Shown: positions 26,571-39,162 of the stretch, piece after piece | How the letters are laid out: every line of letters starts with the position of its first letter | How positions within the stretch are numbered: position 1 is the stretch's first letter | Source: Odiellus spinosus | Taxonomy: Eukaryota; Arthropoda; Arachnida; Opiliones; Phalangiidae | Direction of reading: 5' to 3' | Length of the DNA: 64,000 nt | NCBI GenBank assembly: GCA_963920705.1 | Contig: OY987225.1 | Coordinates: 4,838,334 to 4,902,333, forward strand | The notes under the pieces: generated by a model | The model's input: only the letters and a program-made list of their open reading frames with translations | What the model was told of the DNA's origin: nothing | The model's database searches: none | Translations under genes and position numbers: made by a program

Positions 26571-27399
26571 TTAAATCCTTTTTTTCGAATCCTGTTTTTC
26601 GAATCGTGTTTTTCGAATCGTGTTTTTCGAATCGTGTTTTTCGAATCGTGTTTTTCGAATCTGGTTTTTCGAATCGTGTTTTTCGAATCGTGATTTTCGA
26701 ATCGTGTTTTTCGAATCGTGTTTTTCGAATCCTGTTTTTCGAGTCCTCTTTTTCGAATCCTGTTCTTTGAATCCTTTTTTTCGAATCCTGTTTTTCGAAT
26801 CGTGATTTTCGAATCGTGTTTTTCGAATCGTGTTTTTCGAATCGTGTTTTTCGAATCGTGTTTTTCTAATCCTGTTTTTCGCATCCTGTTTTTCGCATCC
26901 TGTTTTTCGCACCCTGTTTTTCGCACCCTGTTTTTCGAGTCCTCTTTATTGAATCCTCTTTTTCGAATCGTGTTTTTCGAATCGTGTTTTTGGAATCGGG
27001 TTTTTCGAATCGGATTTTTCGAATCGGGTTTTTCGAATCGTGATTTGCGAATCGTGTTTTTCGAATCGTGTTTTTCGAATCGGGTTTTTCGAATCGGGTT
27101 TTTCGAATCGTGATTTGCGAATCGTGTTTTTCGCATCCTGTTTTTCGAATCCTGTTTTTCGCACCCTGTTTTTCGCACCCTGTTTTTCGCACCCTGTTTT
27201 TCGCATCCTGCTTTTCGCATACTGTTTTTCGAATCCTGTTTTTCGCATCCTGTTTTTCGAGTCCTCTTTATTGAATCCTCTTTTTCGAATCGTGTTTTTC
27301 GAATCGTGTTTTTGGAATCGGGTTTTTCAAATCGGGTTTTTCGAATCGGGTTTTTCGAATCGTAGTTTTCGAATCGGGTTTTTCGAATCGTGTTTTTCG

Positions 27400-28385
27400 A
27401 ATCGTGTTTTTCGAATCGTGTTTTTAGAATCGTGTTTTTCGAATCCTGTTTATCGAATCCTGTTTATCGAATCCTGTTTTTCGAATCCTGTTTTTCGAAT
27501 CCTATTTTTCGAGTCATCTTTATGGAATCTTGTTTTTCGAATGGTGTTTTTCGAATCGTGATTTTCCGAATCGTGTTTTACAAATCGTGTTTTTCGAATC
27601 CTGTTTTTCGAGTCCTCTTTTTCGAATCATGTTTTTTGAATCCTTTTTTTCGAATCCTGTTTTTCTAATCGTGTTTTTCGAATCGTGATTTGCGAATCGT
27701 GTTTTTCGCATCCTGTTTTTCGAATCCTGTTTTTCGCACCCTGTTTTTCGCACCCTGTTTTTCGCATCCTGCTTTTCGCATCCTGTTTTTCGAATCCTGT
27801 TTTTCGCATCCTGTTTTTCGAGTCCTCTTTATTGAATCCTCTTTTTCGAATCGTGTTTTTCGAATCGTGTTTTTGGAATCGGGTTTTTCAAATCGGGTTT
27901 TTCGAATCGGGTTTTTCGAATCGTGATTTGCGAATCGTGTTTTTCGAATCGTGTTTTTCGAATCGTGTTTTTCGAATCTGGTTTTTCGAATCGTGTTTTT
28001 CGAATCGTGATTTTCGAATCGTGTTTTTCGAATCGTGTTTTTCGAATCCTGTTTTTCGAGTCCTCTTTCTCGAATCCTGTTCTTTGAATCCTTTTTTTCG
28101 AATCCTGTTTTTCGAATCGTGATTTTCGAATCGTGTTTTTCGAATCGTGTTTTTCGAATCCTGTTTATCGAATCCTGTTTATCGAATCCTGTTTTTCGAA
28201 TCCTGTTTTTCGAATCCTATTTTTCGAGTCCTCTTTATGGAATCTTGTTTTTCGAATGGTGTTTTTCGAATCGTGATTTTCCGAATCGTGTTTTACGAAT
28301 CGTGTTTTTCGAATCCTGTTTTTCGAGTCCTCTTTTTCGAATCATGTTTTTTGAATCCTTTTTTTCGAATCCCGTTTTTCGAATC
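27400..28385 (+). repeat. 715-bp direct duplication
   Basis: GAATCTTG, GAATGGTG and the following TTACAAATCG or TTACGAATCG block at about 27,520-27,665 recur at about 28,235-28,385 (715 bp). In the first copy TTACG has become TTACA, a CpG transition. Confidence 0.6.
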
Positions 28386-30979
28386 GTGTTTTTCGAATCG
28401 TGTTTTTCGAATCGGGTTTTTCGAATCGGGTTTTTCGAATCGTGTTTTTCGAATCTAGTTTTTCGAATCATGTTTTTTGAATCGTGATTTTCGAATCGTG
28501 TTTTTCGAATCGTGTTTTTTGAATCCTTTTTTTCGAGTCCTCTTTTTCGAATCCTGTTCTTTGAATCCTTTTTTTCGAATCCTGTTTTTCGAATCGTGAT
28601 TTTCGAATCGTGTTTTTCGAATCCTGTTTTTCGAATCGTGTTTTTCGAATCGTGTTTTTCTAATCCTGTTTTTCGCATCCTGTTTTTCGCATCCTGTTTT
28701 TCGCACCCTGTTTTTCGCACCCTGTTTTTCGCACCGTTTTTCGCATCCTGCTTTTCGCATCCTGTTTTTTGAATCCGTTTTTTCGCATCCTGTTTTTCGA
28801 GTCCTCTTTATTGAATCCTCTTTTTCGAATCGTGTTTTTCGAATCGTGTTTTTGGAATCGGGTTTTTCGAATCGGGTTTTTCGAATCGGGTTTTTCGAAT
28901 CGTGATTTTCCGAATCGTGTTTTTCGAATCGTGATTTTCGAATCGTGTTTTTCGAATCGTGTTTTTCGAATCGTGTTTTTCGAATCGTGTTTTTCGAATC
29001 GTGTTTTTCGAATCCTGTTTATCGAATCCTGTTTATCGAATCCTGTTTTTCGAATCCTATTTTTCGAGTCCTCTTTATGGAATCTTGTTTTTCGAATGGT
29101 GTTTTTCGAATCGGGTTTTTCGAATCGGGGTTTTCGAATCGGGTTTTTCGAATCGGGTTTTTCGAATCGGGTTTTTCGAATCGGGCTTTTCGAATCGTGT
29201 TTTGCGAATCGTGTTTTTCGAATCGTGTTTTTCGATCTGGTTTTTCGAATCGTGATTTTCCGAATCGTGTTTTACGAATCGTGTTTTTCGAATCCTGTTT
29301 TTCGAGTCCTCTTTTTCGAATCCTGTTCTTTGATCCTGTTTTTCGAATCCTGTTTTTCGAATCGGGTTTTTCGAATCGGGTTTTTCGAATCGGATTTTTC
29401 GAATCGTGTTTTTCGAATCGTGATTTTCGAATCGTGTTTTTCGAATCGTGTTTTTCGAATCGTGTTTTTCGCATCCTGTTTTTCGCACCCTGTTTTTCGC
29501 ACCCTGTTTTTCGCATCCTGCTTTTCGCATCCTGTTTTTCGAATCCTGTTTTTCGCATCCTGTTTTTCGAGTCCTCTTTATGGAATCCTGTTTTTCGAAT
29601 CGTGTTTTTCGAATCGTGTTTATCGAATCGTGTTTTTCGAGTCGGGTTTTTCGAATAGGGTTTTTCGAATCGGGTTTTTCGAATCGGGCTTTTCGAATCG
29701 TGTTTTGCGAATCGTGTTTTTCGAATCGTGTTTTTCGAATCGTGTTTTTCGAATCGTGTTTTTCGAATCATGATTTTCCGAATCTTGTTTTACGAATCGT
29801 GTTTTTCGAATCCTGTTTTTCGAGTCCTCTTTTTCGAATCCTGTTTTTTGAATCCTTTTTTTCGAATCCTGTTTTTCGAATCGTGTTTATCGAATCCTGT
29901 TTTTCGAATCCTGTTTTTCGAGTCCTCTTTATGGAATCGTGTTTTACGAATCGTGTTTTTCGAATCGTGTTTTTCGAATCGGGTTTTTCGAATCGGGCTT
30001 TTCGAATCGGGTTTTTCGAATCGGATTTTGCGAATCGTGTTTTTCGAATCGTGTTTTTTGAATCTTGTTTTTCGTATCCTGATTTTCTTATTCTGTTTTT
30101 CGAATCGTGTTTTTCGAATCCTGTTTTTCGAGTCCTCTTTTTCGTATCCTGTTTTTCGAATCCTGTTTTTCGAATCGAGTTTTTCGAATCGGGTTTTTCG
30201 AATCGTGTTTTCGAATCGTGATTTTCCGAATCGTGTTTTTCGAATCGTGTTTTTCAAATCGTGTTTTTCGAATCGTGTTTTTCGATTCGTGTTTTTCGAA
30301 TCCTGTTTATCGAATCTTGTTTTTCGAATCCTATTTTTCGAGTCCTCTTTATGGAATCTTGTTTTTCGAATCGTGATTTTCGAATCGTGTTTTTCGAATA
30401 GTGTTTTTCGAATCGTGTTTTTCGAATCTGGTTTTTCGAATCGTGATTTTCCGAATCGTGTTTTACGAATCGTGTTTTTCGAATCCTGTTTTTCGAGTCC
30501 TCTTTTTCGAATCCTGTTCTCTGAATCCTGTTTTTCGAATCCTGTTTTTCGAATCGGGTTTTTCGAATCGGGTTTTTCGAATCGGGTTTTTCGAATCGGG
30601 TTTTTCGAATCGTGATTTGCGAATCGTGTTTTTCGAATCGTGTTTTTCGAATCGTGTTTTCGAATCGTGATTTTCCGAATCGTGTTTTTCGAATCGTGAT
30701 TTTCGAATCGTGTTTTTCGAATCGTGTTTTTCAAATCGTGTATTTCGAATCGTGTTTTTCGAATCCTGTTTATCGAATCCTGTTTTTCGAATCCTATTTT
30801 TCGAGTCCTCTTTATGGAATCTTGTATTTCGAATCGTGTTTTTCGAATCGGGTTTTTCGAATCGGGTTTTTCGAATCGGGCTTTTCGAATCGTGTTTTGC
30901 GAATCGTGTTTTTCGAATAGTGTTTTTCGAATCGTGTTTTTCGAATCTGGTTTTTCGAATCGTGATTTTCCGAATCGTG

Positions 30980-30987
30980 TTTTAAAA
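30980..30987. other. TTTTAAAA octamer, second break in strand asymmetry
   Basis: GTTTTAAAAATCG stands where sister monomers read GTTTTACGAATCG. Two adjacent bases (CG to AA) have changed and create an 8-nt palindrome. A two-base change at one site is more like a single mutagenic event than two independent substitutions. Confidence 0.8.
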
Positions 30988-33239
30988 ATCGTGTTTTTCG
31001 AATCCTGTTTTTCTTATTCTGTTTTTCGAATCGTGTTTTTCGAATCGTGTTTTTCGAATCCTGTTTTTCGAGTCCTCTTTTTCGAATCCTGTTTTTCGAG
31101 TCCTTTTTTTCGAATCGAGTTTTTCGAATCGGGTTTTTCGAATCGTGTTTTACGAATCGTGTTTTTCGAATCCTGTTTTTCGAGTCCTCTTTTTCGAATC
31201 CTGTTTTTTGAATCCTTTTTTTCGAATCCTGTTTTTCGAATAATGTTTTTCGAATCGTGTTTTTCGAATCGTGTTTTTCGAATCGTGTTTTTCGAATCCT
31301 GATTATCGAATCCTGTTTTTCGAATCCTGTTTTTCGAGTCCTCTTTATGGAATCGTGTTTTTCGAATCGGGTTTTTCCAATCGGGTTTTTCGAATCGGGT
31401 TTTTCGAATCGGGGTTTTCGAATCGGGTTTTTCGAATCGGGTTTTTCGAATCGTGTTTTTCGAATCGTGTATTTGAATCTTGTTTTTCGTATCCTGTTTT
31501 TCTTATTCTGTTTTTCGAATCGTGTTTTTCGAATCGTGTTTTTCGAATCCTGTTTTTCGAGTCCTTTTTTTCGAATCCTGTTTTTCGAATCCTGTTTTTC
31601 GAATCGAGTTTTTCGAATCGGGTTTTTCGAATCGGGTTTTCGAATCGTGATTTTCCGAATCGTGTTTTTCGAATCGTGATTTTCGAATCGTGTTTTTCGA
31701 ATCGTGTTTTTCAAATCGTGATTTTCGAATCGTGTTTTTCGAATCGTGTTTTTCGAATCCTGTTTATCGAATCCTGTTTTTCGAATCCTATTTTTCGAGT
31801 CCTCTTTATGGAATCTTGTTTTTCGTATCGTGTTTTTCGAATCGAGTTTTTCGAATAGTGTTTTTCGAATAGTGTTTTTCGAATCTGGTTTTTCGAATCG
31901 TGATTTTCCGAATCGTGTTTTACGAATCGTGTTTTTCGAATCCTGTTTTTCGAGTCCTCTTTTTCGAATCCTGTTCTTTGAATCCTGTTTTTCGAATCCT
32001 GTTTTTCGAATCGGGTTTTTCGAATCGGGTTTTTCGAATCGGGTTTTTCGAATCGGGTTTTTCGAATCGGGTTTTTCGAATCGTGATTTGCGAATCGTGT
32101 TTTTCGAATCGTGTTTTTCGAATCGTGTTTTCGAATCGTGATTTTCCGAATCGTGTTTTTCGAATCGTGATTTTCGAATCGTGTTTTTCGAATCGTGTTT
32201 TTCAAATCGTGTATTTCGAATCGTGTTTTTCGAATCGTGTTTTTCGAATCCTGTTTATCGAATCCTGTTTTTCGAATCCTATTTTTCGAGTCCTCTTTAT
32301 GGAATCTTGTTTTTCGAATCGTGTTTTTCGAATCGGGTTTTTCGAATCGGGTTTTTCGAATCGGGTTTTTCGAATCGGGCTTTTCGAATCGTGTTTTTCG
32401 AATCCTTTTTTTCGAATCGAGTTTTTCGAATCGTGTTTTTCGAATCGTGTTTTTCTAATCCTGTTTTTCGCATCCTGTTTTTCGCACCCTGTTTTTCGCA
32501 CCCTGTTTTTCGCATCCTGCTTTTCGCATCCTGTTTTTCGAATCCTGATTTTCGCATCCTGTTTTTCGAGTCCTCTTTATGGAATCCTGTTTTTCGAATC
32601 GTGTTTTTCGAATCGTGTTTTTCGAATCGTGTTTTTCGAATCGGGTTTTTCGAATCGGGTTTTTCGAATCGGGTTTTTCGAATCGGGCTTTTCGAATCGT
32701 GTTTTGCGAATCGTGTTTTTCGAATAGTGTTTTTCGAATCGTGTTTTTCGAATCGTGTTTTTCGAATCGTGATTTTCCGAATCGTGTTTTACGAATCGTG
32801 TTTTTCGAATCCTGTTTTTCGAGTCCTCTTTTTCGAATCATGTTTTTTGAATCCTTTTTTTCGAATCCTGTTTTTCGAATCGTGTTTTTCGAATCGTGTT
32901 TTTCGAATCGGGTTTTTCGAATCGGGTTTTTCGAATCGTGATTTGCGAATCGTGTTTTTCGAATCGTGTTTTTCGAATCGTGTTTTTCGAATCGTGATTT
33001 TCGAATCGTGTTTTTCGCATCCTGTTTTTCGCATCCTGTTTTTCGCATCCTGTTTTTCAAGTCCTCTTTATTGAATCCTCTTTTTCGAATCGTGTTTTTC
33101 GAATCGTGTTTTTCGAATCGGGTTTTTCGAATCGGGTTTTTCGAACCGGATTTTTCGAATCGTGTTTTTCGAATCGTGATTTTCGAATCGTGTTTTTCGA
33201 ATCGTGTTTTTTGAATCGTGTTTTTCGAATCGTGTTTTT

Positions 33240-34262
33240 CTAATCCTGTTTTTCGCATCCTGTTTTTCGCATCCTGTTTTTCGCACCCTGTTTTTCGCAC
33301 CCTGTTTTTCGCACCCTGTTTTTCGCATCCTGCTTTTCGCATCCTGTTTTTCGAATCCTGTTTTTCGCATCCTGCTTTTCGAGTCCTCTTTATGGAATCC
33401 TGTTTTTCGAATCGTGTTTTTCGAATCGTGTTTATCGAATCGTGTTTTTCGAATCGGGTTTTTCGAATCGGGTTTTTCGAATCGGGCTTTTCGAATCGTG
33501 TTTTGCGAATCGTGTTTTTCGAATCGTGTTTTTCGAATCGTGTTTTTCGAATCGTGTTTTTCGAATCGTGATTTTCCGAATCTTGTTTTTCGAATCCTGT
33601 TTTTTGAATCCTTTTTTTCGAATCCTGTTTTTCGAATCGTGTTTTTCGAATCGTGTTTTTCGAATCTTGTTTTTCGAATCGTGTTTTTCGAATCCTGTTT
33701 TTCGAGTCCTCTTTATGGAATCGTGTTTTTCGAATCGTGTTTTTCGAATCGTGTTTTTCGAATCGGGTTTTTCGAATCGAGTTTTTCGAATCGGGTTTTT
33801 CGAATCGGGCTTTTCGAATCGGGTTTTTCGAATCGGGTTTTTCGAATCGGGTTTTTTGAATCTTGTTTTTCGTATCCTGTTTTTCTTATTCTGTTTTTCG
33901 AATCGTGTTTTTCGAATCGTGCTTTTCGAATCCTGTTTTTCGAGTCCTCTTTTTCGAATCCTGTTTTTCGAATCGAGTTTTTCGAATCGGGTTTTTCGAA
34001 TCGTGTTTTCGAATCGTGATTTTCCGAATCGTGTTTTTCGAATCGTGTTTTTCGATCTGGTTTTTCGAATCGTGATTTTCCGAATCGTGTTTTACGAATC
34101 GTGTTTTTCGAATCCTGTTTTTCGAGTCCTCTTTTTCGAATCCTGTTCTTTGAATCCTGTTTTTCGAATCCTGTCTTTCGAATCGGGTTTTTCGAATCGG
34201 GTTTTTCGAACCGGATTTTTCGAATCGTGTTTTTCGAATCGTGTTTTTCGAATCGTGTTTTT
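33240..34262 (+). repeat. 1.03-kb triplet, unit 1
   Basis: The M1 start at 33,240 recurs at 34,263 (1,023 bp). The block GAGTCCTCTTTATGG, GTGTTTATCG, GGGCTTTTCG, TTTTGCG follows in the same order in all three units. Unit 1 carries the TTGAATCTTG-GTATCC-CTTATT string at about 33,857-33,893. Confidence 0.8.
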
Positions 34263-35313
34263 CTAATCCTGTTTTTCGCATCCTGTTTTTCGCATCCTGT
34301 TTTTCGCACCCTGTTTTTCGCACCCTGTTTTTCGCACTCTGTTTTTCGCATCCTGCTTTTCGCATTCTGTTTTTCGAATCCTGTTTTTCGCATCCTGCTT
34401 TTCGAGTCCTCTTTATGGAATCCTGTTTTTCGAATCGTGTTTTTCGAATCGTGTTTATCGAATCGTGTTTTTCGAATCGGGTTTTTCGAATCGGGTTTTT
34501 CGAATCGGGCTTTTCGAATCGTGTTTTGCGAATCGTGTTTTTCGAATCGTGTTTTTCGAATCATGTTTTTCGAATCGTGTTTTTCGAATCGTGATTTTCC
34601 GAATCTTGTTTTACGAATCGTGTTTTTCGAATCCTGTTTTTCGAGTCCTCTTTTTCGAATCCTGTTTTTTGAATCCTTTTTTTCGAATCCTGTTTTTCGA
34701 ATCGTGTTTTTCGAATCGTGTTTTTCGAATCTTGTTTTTCGAATCGTGTTTTTCGAATCCTGTTTATCGAATCCTGTTTTTCGAATCCTGTTTTTCGAGT
34801 CCTCTTTATGGAATCGTGTTTTTCGAATCGTGTTTTTCGAATCGTGTTTTTCGAATCGTGTTTTTCGAATCGGGTTTTTCGAATCGGGTTTTTCGAATCG
34901 GGTTTTTAGAATCGGGCTTTTCGAATCCTGTTTTTCTTATTCTGTTTTTCGAATCGTGTTTTTCGAATCGTGCTTTTCGAATCCTGTTTTTCGAGTCCTC
35001 TTTTTCGAATCCTGTTTTTCGAATCGAGTTTTTCGAATCGGGTTTTTCGAATCGTGTTTTCGAATCGTGATTTTCCGAATCGTGTTTTTCGAATCGTGTT
35101 TTTCGATCTGGTTTTTCGAATCGTGATTTTCCGAATCGTGTTTTACGAATCGTGTTTTTCGAATCCTGTTTTTCGAGTCCTCTTTTTCGAATCCTGTTCT
35201 TTGAATCCTGTTTTTCGAATCCTGTCTTTCGAATCGGGTTTTTCGAATCGGGTTTTTCGAACCGGATTTTTCGAATCGTGTTTTTCGAATCGTGTTTTTC
35301 GAATCGTGTTTTT
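34263..35313 (+). repeat. 1.03-kb triplet, unit 2
   Basis: This unit is 1,051 bp. It shares GCACTCTG, GCATTCTG and GAACCGGA with unit 3 at a constant offset of 1,051. It lacks the GGG-GGG-TTGAATCTTG stretch before CTTATTCTG (34,936) that units 1 and 3 have. Confidence 0.82.
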
Positions 35314-36213
35314 CTAATCCTGTTTTTCGCATCCTGTTTTTCGCATCCTGTTTTTCGCACCCTGTTTTTCGCACCCTGTTTTTCGCACTCTGTTTTTCGC
35401 ATCCTGCTTTTCGCATTCTGTTTTTCGAATCCTGTTTTTCGCATCCTGCTTTTCGAGTCCTCTTTATGGAATCCTGTTTTTCGAATCGTGTTTTTCGAAT
35501 CGTGTTTATCGAATCGTGTTTTTCGAATCGGGTTTTTCGAATCGGGTTTTTCGAATCGGGCTTTTCGAATCGTGTTTTGCGAATCGTGTTTTTCGAATCG
35601 TGTTTTTCGAATCATGTTTTTCGAATCGTGTTTTTCGAATCGTGATTTTCCGAATCTTGTTTTACGAATCGTGTTTTTCGAATCCTGTTTTTCGAGTCCT
35701 CTTTTTCGAATCCTGTTTTTTGAATCCTTTTTTTCGAATCCTGTTTTTCGAATCGTGTTTTTCGAATCGTGTTTTTCGAATCTTGTTTTTCGAATCGTGT
35801 TTTTCGAATCCTGTTTATCGAATCCTGTTTTTCGAATCCTGTTTTTCGAGTCCTCTTTATGGAATCGTGTTTTTCGAATCGTGTTTTTCGAATCGTGTTT
35901 TTCGAATCGTGTTTTTCGAATCGGGTTTTTCGAATCGGGTTTTTCGAATCGGGTTTTTAGAATCGGGCTTTTCGAATCGGGTTTTTCGAATCGGGTTTTT
36001 CGAATCGGGTTTTTTGAATCTTGTTTTTCGTATCCTGTTTTTCTTATTCTGTTTTTCGAATCGTGTTTTTCGAATCGTGCTTTTCGAATCCTGTTTTTCG
36101 AGTCCTCTTTTTCGAATCCTGTTTTTCGAATCAAGTTTTTCGAATCGGGTTTTTCGAATCGTGTTTTCGAATCGTGATTTTCCGAATCGTGTTTTTCGAA
36201 TCGTGATTTTCAA
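35314..36213 (+). repeat. 1.03-kb triplet, unit 3 (right end altered)
   Basis: The match to unit 2 runs from 35,314 to about 35,960. The unit then regains the unit-1-like TTGAATCTTG-GTATCC-CTTATT string (36,043) and ends with GAATCAAG, where units 1 and 2 have GAATCGAG (a CpG-to-CpA change). Confidence 0.78.
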
Positions 36214-37282
36214 ATCGTGTTTTTCGAATCGTGTTTTTCGAATCGTGTTTTTCGAATCCTGTTTATCGAATCCTGTTTTTCGAATCCTATTTTTCGAGTC
36301 CTCTTTATGGAATCTTGTTTTTCGAATCGTGTTTTTCGAATCGTGTTTTTCGAATAGTGTTTTTCGAATCGTGTTTTTCGAATCTGGTTTTTCGAATCGT
36401 TATTTTCCGAATCGTGTTTTACGAATCGTGTTTTTCGAAACCTGTTTTTCGAGTCCTCTTTTTCGAATCCTGTTCTTTGAATCCTGTTTTTCGAATCCTG
36501 TTTTTCGAATCGGGTTTTTAGAATCGGGTTTTTCGAATCGGATTTTTCGAATCGGGTTTTTCAAATCGGGTTTTTCGAATCGTGATTTGCGAATCGTGTT
36601 TTTCGAATCGTGTTTTTCGAATCGTGTTTTCGAATCGTGATTTTCCGAATCGTGTTTTTCGAATCGTGATTTTCGAATCGTGTTTTTCAAATCGTGTATT
36701 TCGAATCGTGTTTTTCGAATCCTGTTTATCGAATCCTGTTTTTCGAATCCTATTTTTCGAGTCCTCTTTATGGAATCTTGTTTTTCGAATCGTGTTTTTC
36801 GAATCGGGTTTTTCGAGTCGGGTTTTTCGAATCGGGCTTTTCGAATCGTGTTTTGCGAATCGTGTTTTTCGAATAGTGTTTTTCGAATCGTGTTTTTCGA
36901 ATCTGGTTTTTCGAATCGTGATTTTCCGAATCGTGTTTTACGAATCGTGTTTTTCGAATCCTGTTTTTCGAATCGTGTTTTTCGAATCGTGTTTTTCTAA
37001 TCCTGTTTTTCGCACCCTGTTTTTCGCACCCGGTTTTTCGCACCCTGTTTTTCGCACCCTGTTTTTCGCATCCTGCTTTTCGCATCCTGTTTTTCGAATC
37101 CTGTTTTTCGCATCCTGTTTTTCAAGTCCTCTTTATGGAATCCTGTTTTTCGAATCGTATTTTTCGAATCGGGTTTTTCGAATCGGGTTTTTCGAATCGG
37201 GTTTTTCGAATCGGGTTTTTCGAATCGGGTTTTTCGAATCGGGCTTTTCGAATCGTGTTTTGCGAATCGAGTTTTTCGAATA
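35426..37282 (+). repeat. 1.85-1.89 kb tandem duplication, copy 1
   Basis: The offset to copy 2 is 1,893 at the left, 1,837 from about 35,820, 1,851 from about 36,320 and 1,893 again near 37,123. All steps are whole-monomer indels. Shared rare features are GAATCAAG and TTGAATCTTG. Copy 1 overlaps unit 3 of the triplet, so this duplication is younger than the triplet. Confidence 0.78.
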
Positions 37283-39162
37283 GTGTTTTTCGCATCCTGC
37301 TTTTCGCATCCTGTTTTTCGAATCCTGTTTTTCGCATCCTGCTTTTCGAGTCCTCTTTATGGAATCCTGTTTTTCGAATCGTGTTTTTCGAATCGTGTTT
37401 ATCGAATCGTGTTTTTCGAATCGGGTTTTTCGAATCGGGTTTTTCGAATCGGGCTTTTCGAATCGTGTTTTGCGAATCGTGTTTTTCGAATCGTGTTTTT
37501 CGAATCATGTTTTTCGAATCGTGTTTTTCGAATCGTGATTTTCCGAATCTTGTTTTACGAATCGTGTTTTTCGAATCCTGTTTTTCGAGTCCTCTTTTTC
37601 GAATCCTGTTTTTTGAATCCTTTTTTTCGAATCCTGTTTTTCGAATCGTGTTTTTCGAATCGTGTTTTTCGAATCCTGTTTTTCGAATCCTGTTTTTCGA
37701 GTCCTCTTTATGGAATCGTGTTTTTCGAATCGTGTTTTTCGAATCGTGTTTTTCGAATCGGGTTTTTCGAATCGGGTTTTTCGAATCGGGTTTTTAGAAT
37801 CGGGCTTTTCGAATCGGGTTTTTCGAATCGGGTTTTTCGAATCGGGTTTTTTGAATCTTGTTTTTCGTATCCTGTTTTTCTTATTCTGTTTTTCGAATCG
37901 TGTTTTTCGAATCGTGCTTTTCGAATCCTGTTTTTCGAGTCCTCTTTTTCGAATCCTGTTTTTCGAATCAAGTTTTTCGAATCGGGTTTTTCGAATCGTG
38001 TTTTCGAATCGTGATTTTCCGAATCGTGTTTTTCGAATCGTGATTTTCAAATCGTGTTTTTCGAATCGTGTTTTTCGAATCGTGTTTTTCGAATCCTGTT
38101 TATCGAATCCTGTTTTTCGAATCCTATTTTTCGAGTCCTCTTTATGGAATCTTGATTTTCGAATCGTGTTTCTCGAATCGTGTTTTTCGAATCGTGTTTT
38201 TCGAATAGTGTTTTTCGAATCGTGTTTTTCGAATCTGGTTTTTCGAATCGTGATTTTCCGAATCGTGTTTTACGAATCGTGTTTTTCGAATCCTGTTTTT
38301 CGAGTCCTCTTTTTCGAATCCTGTTCTTTGAATCCTGTTTTTCGAATCCTGTTTTTCGAATCGGGTTTTTAGAATCGGGTTTTTCGAATCGGATTTTTCG
38401 AATCGGGTTTTTCAAATCGGGTTTTTCGAATCGTGATTTGCGAATCGTGTTTTTCGAATCGTGTTTTTCGAATCGTGTTTTCGAATCGTGATTTTCCGAA
38501 TCGTGTTTTTCGAATCGTGATTTTCGAATCGTGTTTTTCAAATCGTGTATTTCGAATCGTGTTTTTCGAATCCTGTTTATCGAATCCTGTTTTTCGAATC
38601 CTATTTTTCGAGTCCTCTTTATGGAATCTTGTTTTTCGAATCGTGTTTTTCGAATCGGGTTTTTCGAGTCGGGTTTTTCGAATCGGGCTTTTCGAATCGT
38701 GTTTTGCGAATCGTGTTTTTCGAATAGTGTTTTTCGAATCGTGTTTTTCGAATCTGGTTTTTCGAATCGTGATTTTCCGAATCGTGTTTTACGAATCGTG
38801 TTTTACGAATCGTGTTTTTCGAATCCTGTTTTTCGAATCGAGTTTTTCGAATCGTGTTTTTCGAATCGTGTTTTTCTAATCCTGTTTTTCGCTTCCTGTT
38901 TTTCGCACCCTGTTTTTCGCACCCTGTTTTTCGCACCCTGTTTTTCGCACCCTGTTTTTCGCATCCTGCTTTTCGCATCCTGTTTTTCGAATCCTGTTTT
39001 TCGCATCCTGTTTTTCAAGTCCTCTTTATGGAATCCTGTTTTTCGAATCGTATTTTTCGAATCGGGTTTTTCGAATCGGGTTTTTCGAATCGGGTTTTTC
39101 GAATCGGGTTTTTCGAATCGGGCTTTTCGAATCGTGTTTTGCGAATCGAGTTTTTCGAATAG
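37283..39162 (+). repeat. 1.85-1.89 kb tandem duplication, copy 2
   Basis: This copy starts abruptly inside an M1 block (GAATAGTG followed directly by GCATCCTGC at about 37,281), which is the junction. It carries an additional GAATCGTGTTTCTC monomer near 38,163 and GAATCTTGATTTTC for GAATCTTGTTTTTC near 38,150. Confidence 0.78.

Larger units (their letters stand above)
16511..30050 (+). repeat. Zone II: GAATGGTG-bearing stratum
   Basis: Satellite only. The zone is recognised by GAATGGTG monomers (near 17,252, 17,448, 20,360, 24,062, 25,460, 27,540, 28,255 and 29,096; two earlier ones near 9,082 and 9,838 lie in zone I). It also has paired GAATCCTGTTTATC monomers and GAATCATGTTTTTT forms. GAATGGGG has disappeared. 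Internal tandem duplications of 671, about 1,416 and 281 bp are annotated separately. The segments 16,9xx-18,0xx are a relative of about 9,300-10,600 in zone I, so zones I and II interdigitate. Confidence 0.72.

Noticed and set aside
34806-36134. 442-codon open frame on the - strand
   Set aside because: Covers two tandem units of the 1.03-kb repeat and has no sequence outside the 14-mer.
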